DNA from: an uncultured Sphingomonadaceae bacterium
Lineage (GTDB): Bacteria; Pseudomonadota; Alphaproteobacteria; Sphingomonadales; Sphingomonadaceae
Length of the DNA stretch: 64,000 nt
Direction: 5' to 3'
Assembly (NCBI GenBank): GCA_947501695.1
Contig: CANMWO010000003.1
Coordinates: forward strand, 25,001-89,000
This document shows, one piece after another, positions 35,456 to 44,984 of this stretch. A model generated the notes under the pieces. That model was not told the origin of the DNA, did not search any database, and saw only the letters and a list, made by a program, of their open reading frames with translations. A program made the position numbers and the translations under genes. Within the stretch, counting starts at the first letter, position 1, and every line of letters starts with the position of its first letter.

Positions 35456-35477
35456 TGGTATTACAAATTGGTTGACG
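35456..35477 (+). promoter_or_regulatory. Proximal box and -35 of the alginate lyase operon
   Basis: TGGTAT-N7-TGGTTG followed by ACG: second half overlaps the -35 element TTGACG. A further lone TGGTAT half lies at 35433. Located about 55 bases upstream of the PL6 start, as expected for control of the whole operon. Confidence 0.6.
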
Positions 35478-35530
35478 TAAAATCACGTCAGTGTTAGCCC
35501 TTGATCATAAAATAAAAGGATGATCAGGAG

Positions 35531-37780
35531 ATGGTGTTCAGGTTTGCCCTGATAATTGGGATTTTCATTGCCGGGGCATCGCCTGCGCAGTCCGCTCAAT
35601 ATCTAGTAAAAAACCAGACGGAATATTTCGTCGCCGCCAAGAAGGTTAAGGCAGGGGATATTATCATCCTGGCCAATGGCGAATGGCGAGACTTTGAAAT
35701 CGTTTTGAGCGCCAAAGGCACCAAGAAAAAACCAATCACCCTCATCTCAGAAGAAGCTGGAAAAGTGATTATCTCCGGGCAATCCAATTTGCGCATCGGT
35801 GGTAAGCATATTCTCGTCACCGGCCTAGTATTTCGCAACGGCTACAGTCCAACTGGAGAGGTGATCTCTTTTCGCCGGACCAAAGGCGACCTCGCCTATG
35901 ACAGCCGCATTACCGAAGTGGTGATTGACCATTTCAACAAGCCTGACCGTTTTGAGAGCGATTATTGGGTTGGCATGTATGGTCAGCGTAACCGCTTTGA
36001 TCACAATCATCTCGTCGGCAAGAGCAACAAAGGCGTGACCTTTGCTGTCAGGCTCGACAGCAAGGACAGTCAAAAGAACCATCACCGCATTGACCATAAT
36101 TATTTCGGCCCGCGTCCGGTATTGGGTTCCAATGGCGGTGAGACCTTGCGGATCGGCACCAGCAAATATTCGATGTTCAATTCCCATACGCTGGTCGAGA
36201 ATAACTATTTTGACCGCTGTGATGGCGAGGTAGAAATCATCTCCTCCAAATCCGGCGCAAATGTCTATCGCGGCAATGTCTTTTTCGAATCGAGCGGAAC
36301 ATTGACCCTGCGCCATGGCGACGGCAATCTCGTCGAGAATAATGTCTTCATGGGTAATGGCAAAGATCATAGCGGCGGTATCCGCGTGATTAATCGCGAC
36401 CAGATTATCCGTAATAACTATATGGAGGGCTTGCGGGGTACTGGCTTTTCCAGCGCGCTTACAGTGATGAACGGTGTGCCCAATTCACCCGTCAATCGCT
36501 ATGTGCAAGTCGACAATGCTGTTGTGGAAAACAACAGTGTTGTCGACAGCAGCCGGATTACCTTTGCGGCTGGTGCTGACAAAGAACGCTCTGCGCCGCC
36601 AGTAAACAGCCAGTTCTCAAACAATATGCTGAGCGGCTTTGGCGATGGCACTTTCATCAAGGTGCAGGACGATGTTAGCGGTATCCGCTTTGCCGATAAT
36701 CTGTTGACGGTCGGCAAGGTAGAAAAACCCATTGCTGGTATCTCAAACACATCCGTAGCGTTAAACCGCGCGGACAATGGCTTGCTTTATCCCGAAGGCT
36801 TGAACGTTGGAGCGTCCCGCGATTTGAAACCGGTGACGCGCGATCAGGTCGGGGTTTCATGGTATGCAAAACCGGCAACCGGTGATCGTTTCGGCAAGGG
36901 CAAGGACGTCGCGGTCGCACCGGGTGAGGATAGCCTGACGAAAGCGTTGGCCAAGGCCGAAGAAGGCGACCGGTTGGTGCTGAGCGCTGGTGATTATGTG
37001 GTCAACAAGCTGCTGCCGCTGGATAAGGCGATTGCTATTGTTGGCCCCACTGATGCGGTTGCCAAAATCACTTTTGCGCGCCCCTCACTCTTCGAGATTC
37101 GTGAGCGCGGCAGCCTGAGCCTATCGAACGTCTTGATTGACGGAGCATTGGCACCGGATTCAGTAGGGAATGCGGTCATTCGGACGACCAGCTATCCGAT
37201 ACAATCCAACTTCGTGATCGCGCTGGACCGCGTCAATGTCGCCAATCTGGATGTCAATAAATCCTTCCATGTCATCGCGCTGGGCAAGAGCAGCTTTGCG
37301 GATCGGATCAGTATCAAGAACAGCAATTTCCTCAACATATCCGGGTCGATCATACAGGCCGCAGCGGAGACCGAGGATTACGGTCAATATAATGCGGAAT
37401 ATGTCAGCATCTCGGAATCCAATTTCCAAGATATTGGCGGCGAGGCATTCAACATTTATCGCGGTGGTCGCGACGAAAGTACCTTTGGCCCGCATTTCTC
37501 TCTTTCCGAGTCCAATTTCCTGAATGTCGGCAAAGGCGGCAATAATGCTTCCGGCGCGGCGATGGTGCTGCACGGTGTTCAGCATAGCGACATTCAAAAA
37601 TCGAATTTTGCTGATAGTGCAGCAATTAAGATTGTTCACACAGTTGGCCGTCCCCAAACCCGCGTTGCTGGGAATGGCTTTTCCGCTACACCGGCGCCGA
37701 TTGTCGAAGAGTTGATCTGGGCCGGTGAACCGCGTGTGCAGATGTCAGACAATGTGATGTCGGACGAGGTTGCAAAGTGA
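35531..37780 (+). CDS. Polysaccharide lyase family 6 alginate lyase, two-domain
   Basis: 749 residues with a signal peptide (residues 3-21, SAQ). The N-terminal half is a PL6 beta helix: TEYFVAAKKVKAGDIIILANGEW, TGLVFRNGYSP, the catalytic region GKSNKGVTFAVRLD followed by NHHRIDHNYFG (Lys and Arg candidates), and ENNYFDRCDGEVEIISSKS, a PL6 hallmark. The C-terminal half is a second beta-helix-like domain, as in the long PL6 enzymes. It cleaves alginate by beta elimination in the periplasm or at the cell surface. The GGAG site sits directly against the ATG; a GTG one codon later would give better spacing, so the start is uncertain by one residue. First gene of the operon. Confidence 0.9.
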   Translation: MVFRFALIIGIFIAGASPAQSAQYLVKNQTEYFVAAKKVKAGDIIILANGEWRDFEIVLSAKGTKKKPITLISEEAGKVIISGQSNLRIGGKHILVTGLVFRNGYSPTGEVISFRRTKGDLAYDSRITEVVIDHFNKPDRFESDYWVGMYGQRNRFDHNHLVGKSNKGVTFAVRLDSKDSQKNHHRIDHNYFGPRPVLGSNGGETLRIGTSKYSMFNSHTLVENNYFDRCDGEVEIISSKSGANVYRGNVFFESSGTLTLRHGDGNLVENNVFMGNGKDHSGGIRVINRDQIIRNNYMEGLRGTGFSSALTVMNGVPNSPVNRYVQVDNAVVENNSVVDSSRITFAAGADKERSAPPVNSQFSNNMLSGFGDGTFIKVQDDVSGIRFADNLLTVGKVEKPIAGISNTSVALNRADNGLLYPEGLNVGASRDLKPVTRDQVGVSWYAKPATGDRFGKGKDVAVAPGEDSLTKALAKAEEGDRLVLSAGDYVVNKLLPLDKAIAIVGPTDAVAKITFARPSLFEIRERGSLSLSNVLIDGALAPDSVGNAVIRTTSYPIQSNFVIALDRVNVANLDVNKSFHVIALGKSSFADRISIKNSNFLNISGSIIQAAAETEDYGQYNAEYVSISESNFQDIGGEAFNIYRGGRDESTFGPHFSLSESNFLNVGKGGNNASGAAMVLHGVQHSDIQKSNFADSAAIKIVHTVGRPQTRVAGNGFSATPAPIVEELIWAGEPRVQMSDNVMSDEVAK

Positions 37781-39948
37781 AGCATTTCATTCTTCCTTTT
37801 GCCCTGTTGAGCTGTTCAACCGCTTGCGTTGCCGGCGCTTCCGATGCAGCGCAGTCAGCGTCCGCTGCGACGCCACAGCTATCGAACTCATTATTTGATG
37901 GCGAAGTTGCCCGTTCGCGCGACTTCCTGAAAATGATGATGGATGCCGGGGTAGTTGTCCCGGTTCCGAAGGATCCTGGCGGCGGCTATACCCACGAACA
38001 ACACAAACGCAATTACAAGGCAATCTATCAGGCGGGCATGCTGTACCGGATTACCGGCGAGCAACAATATGCCGACTATGCGCGGGATATTCTGCTGGCT
38101 TATGCCGAGCTTTATCCGACGCTTGAAGCGCATCCAGCACGCAAGAAACAAAATTACGGCAAGATTTTCTGGCAGGTTTTGAACGACGCCGTGTGGCTCG
38201 TGCAGAGCATTCAGGGTTATGAGCAAATTCGCGATTCCTTGCCACAAGCACAGCGTGATCGGATCGAAAATCAGGTCTTTCGCAAAGCAGCTAACTTCTT
38301 GTCGGTAGAGTCTGCGCGGACATTTAACCTGATCCACAATCATGCAACCTGGGCAACCGCTGGCGTTGGTATGACCGGCTATGTGTTGGGTGATCAGGAC
38401 ATGGTCGAGCGCGCCTTGCTTGGTTCTGCTAAAGACGGAAAATCGGGTTTCTTGCGTCAGACCGATCTCCTTTTCTCCCCAGACGGTTATTATTCGGAAG
38501 GGCCTTATTATCAGCGTTATGCGCTGATGCCCTTCATGGTTTTCGCAGACGCGATTGAGAAAAATGACCCTGCGCGAAATATTTTCGAGCGCCGCGACGG
38601 GATATTGCTCAAGGCGCTGCGGACAACCGTCCAATTGACCTACGGTGGTTTCTTTTTCCCGTTTAACGATGCGATCAAGGACAAGAGCCTCAATACTGAG
38701 GAGCTCTATCACGGCGTCGCGATTGCCTATGCCAAGACGCAAGACCCGCAGCTGCTATCGGTTGCTAAATGGCAAGGGCGTACAGTGCTGACCAGCGATG
38801 GCCAGCAACTGGCCAAAGATCTCTCTGCCGGGAAGGCCACACCATTTGACTATAAATCGCTGCTATTGCGCGACGGTCCCGAAGGCAAAAAAGGTGCCGT
38901 CGGGATTATGCGTAACGGCAGCGGACCACGCCATCAGGTACTGGTGACGAAGAATAGCTCGCAGGGCATGGGCCATGGCCATTTCGACAAGCTCAGCTGG
39001 CAATATTATGACAACGGCCGCGAACTGGTTTCGGATTATGGCGCTGCACGCTTCCTAAATATCGAAGCTAAAGAAGGCGGAATTTATCTCCCCGAGAACA
39101 AAAGTTGGGCCAAACAGACGATCGCTCATAATACGCTGGTAGTGGACGAGGAAAGTCATTTTGGTGGGAACACCAAGGCGGGCGAAGCCCAGTCACCCCA
39201 ACAGCTTTATTTCTCCGATGAAGTCGGGACCCAAATCAGCGCTGCGAGCATGACGGGTGCCTATCCTGACGTCGCCTTCACACGCACCATGGCACTGCTC
39301 AATATCACGGGGCTCAGCCAGCCGCTCGTCGTCGATATCACGCGCGCGCAATCCGACAGCACGCACCGCTATGACCTGCCGCTACACTATCAGGGCCAGA
39401 TCATGCGCATTGGCTTTGATGTTACATCCAATGCCCAAAGCCGTCCGGTCCTCGGCGACAAAAATGGTTATCAGCATATCTGGGTTGACGCGGAAGGCAC
39501 AGCTGCTGCCGACGAAAGCTTCATCACCTGGCTATTGGATGATCGTTTCTATACGTGGCGTTTTGCGCCGCAGGCTGGTGCGAAGATGATCCTCGCTGAA
39601 AGCGGGGCCAATGATCCCAATTTTAATCTGCGCCGCGAACCTATGCTAATCCAGCGGGTAGACAATGCCAAAAACACAAGCTTTGCCGGGATATTGGAAG
39701 CCCATGGCCGCTATGACGGCGCTGCTGAACAAACAGTAGCGAGCGACAGCCAGATCAAGGAAATGAAGTTTGAAACAGTGGATGGCAACGATGTGTTGTT
39801 CCTTGAAACACTGGGCGGAACAAGGCTGGCCTTCGCGATCTCTTATGATCCCGATAGCGCGGCGACACATAGCATCAAGTTTCGGGGACAGACGCTAAGC
39901 TGGAAAGGCTTTGCCGCCCGAATTGATTTGGGAACGGGGAGAGAATGA
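37777..39948 (+). CDS. Oligoalginate lyase, polysaccharide lyase family 17
   Basis: 723 residues. N-terminal alpha toroid (GMLYRITGEQQYADYARDILLAYAELYP; FNLIHNHATWATAGVGMTGYVLGD; GYYSEGPYYQRYALMPFMVFADAI) followed by a heparinase II/III-like beta-sheet domain (GHGHFDKLSWQYYDNGRELVSDYGAARF). The asparagine-histidine pair in IHNHATW and the tyrosine in YYSEGPYYQRY are the expected active-site residues. PL17 enzymes release unsaturated monouronates from oligoalginate ends. The leader contains LLSC, compatible with a lipoprotein anchor. A GTG start overlaps the PL6 stop as GTGA, so the two lyases are translated as a coupled pair. Confidence 0.92.
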   Translation: MKHFILPFALLSCSTACVAGASDAAQSASAATPQLSNSLFDGEVARSRDFLKMMMDAGVVVPVPKDPGGGYTHEQHKRNYKAIYQAGMLYRITGEQQYADYARDILLAYAELYPTLEAHPARKKQNYGKIFWQVLNDAVWLVQSIQGYEQIRDSLPQAQRDRIENQVFRKAANFLSVESARTFNLIHNHATWATAGVGMTGYVLGDQDMVERALLGSAKDGKSGFLRQTDLLFSPDGYYSEGPYYQRYALMPFMVFADAIEKNDPARNIFERRDGILLKALRTTVQLTYGGFFFPFNDAIKDKSLNTEELYHGVAIAYAKTQDPQLLSVAKWQGRTVLTSDGQQLAKDLSAGKATPFDYKSLLLRDGPEGKKGAVGIMRNGSGPRHQVLVTKNSSQGMGHGHFDKLSWQYYDNGRELVSDYGAARFLNIEAKEGGIYLPENKSWAKQTIAHNTLVVDEESHFGGNTKAGEAQSPQQLYFSDEVGTQISAASMTGAYPDVAFTRTMALLNITGLSQPLVVDITRAQSDSTHRYDLPLHYQGQIMRIGFDVTSNAQSRPVLGDKNGYQHIWVDAEGTAAADESFITWLLDDRFYTWRFAPQAGAKMILAESGANDPNFNLRREPMLIQRVDNAKNTSFAGILEAHGRYDGAAEQTVASDSQIKEMKFETVDGNDVLFLETLGGTRLAFAISYDPDSAATHSIKFRGQTLSWKGFAARIDLGTGRE

Positions 39949-40316
39949 TGAGTGTAACTATGGACGAATGCAGTTCCAGCGCTGTGCGCGCATCAGATGT
40001 TCCCATTGAAGACGTAGGTCCCGGCATCAAGCGTCAAATGCTTGGCTATGGTCCCGGCATTATGATTTGCCGCGTGTGGTTCGAGAAAGACGCAATCGGT
40101 GACGTGCACAGCCATTTTCACAGCCAGTCCAGCTATGTCGAATCTGGGCGGTTCATGGTCCATGTCGACGGTAAGGATTTTGAACTGGGCGCTGGCGATT
40201 GTTTCTATGTCGCGCCGCATCAGGACCATGGCGCTGTTTGTTTGGAAGCTGGCGTTTTGCTCGACACCTTTAGTCCCGCACGGGAAGACTTTTTGGATGC
40301 CGGAGACCCATCATGA
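39945..40316 (+). CDS. kdgF: KdgF-like cupin for unsaturated uronate ring opening
   Basis: 123 residues forming one cupin barrel with the metal-ligand set HSHFHSQSSYVESGRFMVHVDG and HQDHGAVCLEAGVLLDTFSP, the pattern of KdgF. KdgF speeds conversion of 4,5-unsaturated monouronates, released by alginate or pectin lyases, to linear DEH-type ketouronates. The ATG overlaps the PL17 stop (ATGA) and its own stop overlaps the transporter start the same way, so the step sits between depolymerisation and import or reduction. No signal peptide is seen, so it should act in the cytoplasm. Confidence 0.85.
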   Translation: MMSVTMDECSSSAVRASDVPIEDVGPGIKRQMLGYGPGIMICRVWFEKDAIGDVHSHFHSQSSYVESGRFMVHVDGKDFELGAGDCFYVAPHQDHGAVCLEAGVLLDTFSPAREDFLDAGDPS

Positions 40317-41599
40317 GCGCTGTTACTAAAGTCGGAAAATTCCGCTGGGCCATTGTTAGCCTTGTCGCATTGGCGACGATCATAAACTATATTGATCGTG
40401 GTGCACTCGGGTTTTTATGGCCGGAAATTTCCGCCGAACTTGGTCTGACGAAACTAGACTATGCGATCATCCTCAATGTTTTCACCTTCGCTTATGCCTT
40501 TGGCCAGACATTGTTCGGGAAAATATTTGATTGGATTGGCACGAGAATGGGATTTGTGCTGTCCATTGTTGTCTGGTCTGCCGCTACCATGCTGCACGCG
40601 GTAGCCAACGGCTTGACGAGCTTTGCTATTTTCCGCGGATTGCTAGGCGTCTCAGAGGCAGGAAACTGGCCCGGCGCAACCAAGGCTAACGCAGAATGGT
40701 TCCCGATTAACGAGCGAGCACTTGCTCAAGGTATCTTCAACTCTGGCGCGGCCATTGGCGGGATCGTCTCGGCTCCGATCATTGCCTATCTTTTTGTCTT
40801 TCTGGGAACATGGCAGGCGACCTTTATCGCGGTCGGTGCGCTCGGTTTCCTGTGGCTGGTGCCTTGGCTGATCATGTATAAGTCCGGCCCCGAAGATCAT
40901 CCTTGGCTGTCGGAGGACGAGCGCCAATATATTCTGACCGGTCAAAGAAATGTCGAGACGAATGAAGTCGCAACCTATGCGCCTAGCTCCGGTGAGATAC
41001 TTTCTCGCAAAGAAAGCTGGGGCGTTATTATGGCGTCCTTTTTCCTCGACCCGATCTGGTGGCTCTTTGTTGGTTGGCTGCCACTCTATCTTTCCGAAAC
41101 CTATGGCTTCGGGGTTGCAGAAATCGGTCTTTATGCCTGGGTACCATATGTTGGCGCCATGTTTGGTGCCTGGTTTGGTGGGCTTTTGGCGCAAAACCGG
41201 ATCAAATCGGGCTGGACCGTCAATAAGAGCCGCAAGTTTGTCATCGCATTGGGCGGACTTATCATGCTTGTTTCATTGCTGGCGACGATAACCGCTGCAA
41301 CGCCGCTTATGGCGGTGCTGTTAATGGCGGCCATTCTCTTCGGTTTCCAGACGGCAGTGGGTAATATCCAGACCTTGCCAAGTGACTTTTATAACGGGAA
41401 GTCTGTAGCTTCACTCGCCGGATTTGCCGGAACAGCGGCCAAGCTCGCTGTGGTGGGTCTCAACTTCCTGATCCCGATCATCACGATCAACAGCTATGCA
41501 CCTGCTTTTGCAGTTGGCGCAGCGTTGGCGATCCTCACCGTGTTGTCGGTGTTTATTTTGTGCCCCGACATCAAGCCTCTCAAACCCAATTCTCCCTAA
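40313..41599 (+). CDS. MFS transporter, hexuronate/ExuT-like
   Basis: 428 residues with twelve membrane helices. The first two helices read VALATIINYIDRGALGFLWPEISAELGLTKLDYAIILNVFTFAYAFGQTLFGKIFDWIG, a pattern typical of the anion:cation symporter group (ExuT, GudP) of the MFS, and GLLGVSEAGNWPGATKANAEWFP is the matching loop 4-5 signature. Substrate is presumably the unsaturated uronate or DEH made by PL17 and KdgF, by location within the operon. ATGA overlap with kdgF. Confidence 0.9.
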   Translation: MSAVTKVGKFRWAIVSLVALATIINYIDRGALGFLWPEISAELGLTKLDYAIILNVFTFAYAFGQTLFGKIFDWIGTRMGFVLSIVVWSAATMLHAVANGLTSFAIFRGLLGVSEAGNWPGATKANAEWFPINERALAQGIFNSGAAIGGIVSAPIIAYLFVFLGTWQATFIAVGALGFLWLVPWLIMYKSGPEDHPWLSEDERQYILTGQRNVETNEVATYAPSSGEILSRKESWGVIMASFFLDPIWWLFVGWLPLYLSETYGFGVAEIGLYAWVPYVGAMFGAWFGGLLAQNRIKSGWTVNKSRKFVIALGGLIMLVSLLATITAATPLMAVLLMAAILFGFQTAVGNIQTLPSDFYNGKSVASLAGFAGTAAKLAVVGLNFLIPIITINSYAPAFAVGAALAILTVLSVFILCPDIKPLKPNSP

Positions 41600-41638
41600 A
41601 ACATCTCAATCTTCAATGTTCTAAAAACAGGAAAAAAC

Positions 41639-42394
41639 ATGACTAAATTTAATGGCAAAACAGCAATCGTTACCGGCGGAAGCCGCGATATTGGTCGGGC
41701 GATATCCGTCAAGCTAGCGGCAGAAGGCGCCAATGTTGTCGTCAACTATTGCAACAATAAAGATGAGGGCGATGCCACCATCGCTGAAATTGAAGCCGCT
41801 GGCGGCAAGGCCTTGCTGGTACAAGGCGACATGACCAAGCAAGCCGATGTGACCAACTTGGTCGATCAAGCGCGCAGTTCCTTTGGTGATGCAATTGACA
41901 TTGTCGTTAATGTGACCGGCGGCTTGGTGGAGCGCAAAACGCTAGACCAGATGGACGAAGAATTTTTCAACTATGTCATGCAGCTCAACGCCACCTCGAC
42001 CTTCCTGGTTACCAAAGCGACCGTTCCGCACATGCCCGAAGGCAGCGCAATCGTGAACCTCGCCTCACAGGCTGGCCGTGATGGCGGTGGGCCGGGCGCA
42101 TCCGCCTATGCGACATCCAAAGGTGCGGTGATGACTTTCACACGCAGTATGGCAAAGGAACTTGGGCCACAGGGTATTAGGGTCAATTCCCTTTGTCCCG
42201 GCATGATTGCCACCACCTTCCACGACAAATTCACAAAAGACGCTGTTCGTGAAAATGTTGCCAATTCAACACCGCTGCGCCGTCAGGGTCGGGCAGAAGA
42301 AACGGCCGATGCGGTCGCCTATCTGGCGTCCGATGAAGCCTCGTTCATCACCGGAACCAACATCGATATTAACGGTGGCCTCCTGTTTTCGTAA
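41639..42394 (+). CDS. SDR family oxidoreductase, probable DEH reductase
   Basis: 251 residues with the classical short-chain dehydrogenase layout: nucleotide-binding TGGSRDIGRA (residues 12-21), NVTGG in place of NNAG near 91, catalytic Ser143, Tyr157 and Lys161 (AYATSKG), and INGGLLFS at the end. In alginate operons such an enzyme reduces 4-deoxy-5-erythro-hexoseulose uronate (DEH) to 2-keto-3-deoxygluconate with NAD(P)H. The assignment rests on operon position between the transporter and the KDPG aldolase/KDG kinase genes; other SDR substrates cannot be excluded from sequence alone. Confidence 0.85.
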   Translation: MTKFNGKTAIVTGGSRDIGRAISVKLAAEGANVVVNYCNNKDEGDATIAEIEAAGGKALLVQGDMTKQADVTNLVDQARSSFGDAIDIVVNVTGGLVERKTLDQMDEEFFNYVMQLNATSTFLVTKATVPHMPEGSAIVNLASQAGRDGGGPGASAYATSKGAVMTFTRSMAKELGPQGIRVNSLCPGMIATTFHDKFTKDAVRENVANSTPLRRQGRAEETADAVAYLASDEASFITGTNIDINGGLLFS

Positions 42395-42424
42395 CAACGA
42401 AAACATGAAACAAGCGAGCAAGAT

Positions 42425-43078
42425 ATGAGTAAAATAATCGCGCAAATATTGGAGGCAAAATTCCAGGCCGCCCCTATTGTGCCGCTGATAGAGGCCGACG
42501 ATCCGGATGTGGCTGTACAAACCGCCAAGGCGCTTCAGGCCGGCGGATTGGACGTTGTTGAAGTGGTTCTGAGAACCGATGCAGCGCTCGATTGTATGGA
42601 AGCCATTGTGAAGGAAACTTCCGACATAATCGTTGGCGCGGGTACTGTACTTACCGTTTATCAGGCGGGACAGGCAGTGTCGCGAGGCGCGCGATTTGTG
42701 GTTTCGCCCGGTCTGGTGGATGCGGTGGCGCAATATTGCCTGGATCGATCGGTACCAATATTTGCCGGCACGATGACGGCCGGCGAAGTGCAGCGTGCTT
42801 ATGCCTTGGGTTTGCGCACCGTGAAATTTTTCCCGGCAAAGCTTGCGGGCGGTGTGCCGATGCTCAAGGCGCTATCATCGGTATTTCGCGAAATGCGTTT
42901 CATGCCAACCGGCGGCGTTTCTGCAGAGAATCTGCCGGAATTTCTCGCTGTTCCATCGGTGGTGGCATGCGGCGGCAGCTGGCTAACCCCCAAAGGATCT
43001 ATTGAGGCCGGTGACTATGGTGCAATTACAAAATTGGCAAAAGAGGCCGTCGCGCTCGCTAAAGCGGCGAGGCCATAA
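42425..43078 (+). CDS. eda: KDPG aldolase
   Basis: 217 residues, the usual size. Motifs: [59 protein letters not shown] with the Schiff-base lysine, and [15 protein letters not shown]. It splits 2-keto-3-deoxy-6-phosphogluconate to pyruvate and glyceraldehyde 3-phosphate in the cytoplasm, the last step of the alginate branch. 30 bases downstream of the SDR gene and 11 upstream of the kinase gene, so clearly in the operon. Confidence 0.95.
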   Translation: MSKIIAQILEAKFQAAPIVPLIEADDPDVAVQTAKALQAGGLDVVEVVLRTDAALDCMEAIVKETSDIIVGAGTVLTVYQAGQAVSRGARFVVSPGLVDAVAQYCLDRSVPIFAGTMTAGEVQRAYALGLRTVKFFPAKLAGGVPMLKALSSVFREMRFMPTGGVSAENLPEFLAVPSVVACGGSWLTPKGSIEAGDYGAITKLAKEAVALAKAARP

Positions 43079-43089
43079 GGAGTTTTAAC

Positions 43090-44121
43090 ATGGCAGATTT
43101 TTTATCTTTTGGCGAAATTATGCTGCGGCTGAAAACGCCGGGCCACGAACGGTTTTTCCAGTCACCTGCATTTGAAGCTACGTTCGGCGGCGGCGAAGCC
43201 AATGTCGCGGTGGCACTCAGCAACTACGGTTTGTCAGCCGGCTTTGTGACCGCATTGCCCGATAATGACATTGGCGCGTCAGCTATCGGAGAATTGCGGC
43301 GCTTTGGCGTAGATACAACCCAGATCCGCAAATCGGGAGACCGTGTTGGGATATATTATCTGGAATCAGGCGCTAACCAGAGGCCTTCCAAGGTTGTTTA
43401 TGACCGCGCCCATTCATCGATCAGCGAATGTCGTCCGGGCGATTTCGACTGGGAAACCATTTTCGACGGCGTAAAATGGCTGCACATAACAGGCATTACA
43501 CCGGCCCTGAGCCAGTCCGCAGCCGACCTTAGCATTGAATGCGTGCAGCAGGCGAAAAAGGCGGGTGTTACCGTTTCCTGTGACTTTAACTACCGCGGCA
43601 AACTCTGGAAATACGGTAAGACTGCTCCGGAAGTCATGTCCGAATTGGTCAAGCATGTTGATGTCGGTATTGCGAATGAAGAAGATTGCCAAAAATCTCT
43701 CGGGATCACAGCAGACGTTGATGTTGAAACCGGGGAATTGGATACCGCAAAATATGAAGCGCTCTCGGAAAAGGTGCTGGAACTTTATCCGGACATGTCG
43801 ACAATAGCGATTACCCTGCGAGAGAGTCATAGCGCGGACCGCAACGGCTGGTCCGCCTGCCTGCGGACGCGAGACAAGGGTTTCATGCTGTCCCGGCACT
43901 ATGAGATTACCGACATTGTCGATCGCGTCGGTGGCGGTGATAGCTTCGCTTCAGCCCTTATTTATGGCCTCAATGCCTATGATGATCCTCAGCAATCTCT
44001 GGAATTTGCGGTTGCAGGAAGCTGCCTCAAACATTCTATCTTGGGTGATTTTAACCGGGTTAGCGTGCCAGAAGTTGAGAAACTGATGAGTGGCGACGGA
44101 TCGGGCCGCGTTCAAAGATAG
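43090..44121 (+). CDS. kdgK: 2-keto-3-deoxygluconate kinase, PfkB family
   Basis: 343 residues with the two PfkB signatures: [17 protein letters not shown] near the N-terminus and [20 protein letters not shown] near residue 280 with the catalytic aspartate. It phosphorylates KDG to KDPG using ATP. An AAGGAG site precedes the ATG. Last gene of the operon; its end is only 20 bases from the convergent second GntR gene, with no visible terminator between them. Confidence 0.92.
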   Translation: MADFLSFGEIMLRLKTPGHERFFQSPAFEATFGGGEANVAVALSNYGLSAGFVTALPDNDIGASAIGELRRFGVDTTQIRKSGDRVGIYYLESGANQRPSKVVYDRAHSSISECRPGDFDWETIFDGVKWLHITGITPALSQSAADLSIECVQQAKKAGVTVSCDFNYRGKLWKYGKTAPEVMSELVKHVDVGIANEEDCQKSLGITADVDVETGELDTAKYEALSEKVLELYPDMSTIAITLRESHSADRNGWSACLRTRDKGFMLSRHYEITDIVDRVGGGDSFASALIYGLNAYDDPQQSLEFAVAGSCLKHSILGDFNRVSVPEVEKLMSGDGSGRVQR

Positions 44122-44141
44122 TCTCTTGGAACGCGATGCTA

Positions 44142-44882
44142 TCAACCCATTCCGACTGTAGGCAAGAACCGTTGCCGGCTTTCGCTAGCGCGTTGCTGTA
44201 CTTCACGCAGTGCTTCCTTTTCAGTGGCATCGAGCATCGAACCGATTAGACGCAGGAAATGCTCCCGCATGGCACGGCGCGCAGAAGCCGGATTGCGGGC
44301 TTTGAGCGCCTCCAATATCTCTCGATGCTCCTCGGCACGAATCTCGGCATCCTCATCACACACAGCTTCGTAACTATGTCTAACCTGAGGCAATTCCTCG
44401 CGCATTCGCCACAATGTTTCAATTGTATGGACTAGCGCATCATTACCGGACGCCTGGGCAATTGTTGCATGAAAATCTCGATCGGCTGCAAGGGAAGCCT
44501 CTTCGTCGCTGTTGGCCATGGCCACAATGAGATCATCCAGCTTTTGAAGGTTCTCGTCGGAAATTACTTTCGCTGCCAACCCTGCTGCTTCCGCCTCGAT
44601 CAAGGATCGCGCTTCGGTAAGCTCGAAAGCACTGACATCGGGAAGATGTCCAGGGGCATATTGTTGTTCCTCACAAACATAGGCGCCTGCTCCGGTTTTA
44701 GTCTGAATACGTCCGATAGCTTGCAAAGCAATTTCGGCCTCGCGAATTGTGACCCTGCTAACCTCAAACCTTTCGGCCAACTCTCTCTCACCCGGCAAGC
44801 GCGTTCCGGGAGGAAACACACCGTCATCAATCAGGCCGCTTATCCGTTCCGCAACACTATGAAAAAGTCTTTGCTCAGCCAT
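44142..44882 (-). CDS. GntR family regulator, FadR (FCD) subfamily (paralogue 2)
   Basis: 246 residues, same architecture as the GntR protein at 34676: winged helix in residues 8-70 (GTRLPGERELAERFEVSRVTIREAEIALQAIGRIQ) and FCD domain (DRDFHATIAQASGND, EHREILEALKARN, MREHFLRLIG). The recognition helices of the two paralogues are nearly identical, so both may bind the same boxes while their ligand domains differ. Convergent with kdgK. No convincing box is visible in its own upstream region (an AGGTTGA is present but without the second half), so it may be regulated differently. Confidence 0.88.
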   Translation of the reverse strand: MAEQRLFHSVAERISGLIDDGVFPPGTRLPGERELAERFEVSRVTIREAEIALQAIGRIQTKTGAGAYVCEEQQYAPGHLPDVSAFELTEARSLIEAEAAGLAAKVISDENLQKLDDLIVAMANSDEEASLAADRDFHATIAQASGNDALVHTIETLWRMREELPQVRHSYEAVCDEDAEIRAEEHREILEALKARNPASARRAMREHFLRLIGSMLDATEKEALREVQQRASESRQRFLPTVGMG

Positions 44883-44984
44883 ACGTTCGGGAGTTCCTTT
44901 CCATAAATCAAAGTTTTTGACTACTTCAACCTAGTGCAGATCCATATCAATTGTAGATTGTTCAGCAGGCAACTCTAAGTTGCC

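Noticed and set aside
44883-44960. Regulatory box upstream of the second GntR gene
   Set aside because: Only one half (AGGTTGA) is present; the upstream half does not match with a 7-base spacer.
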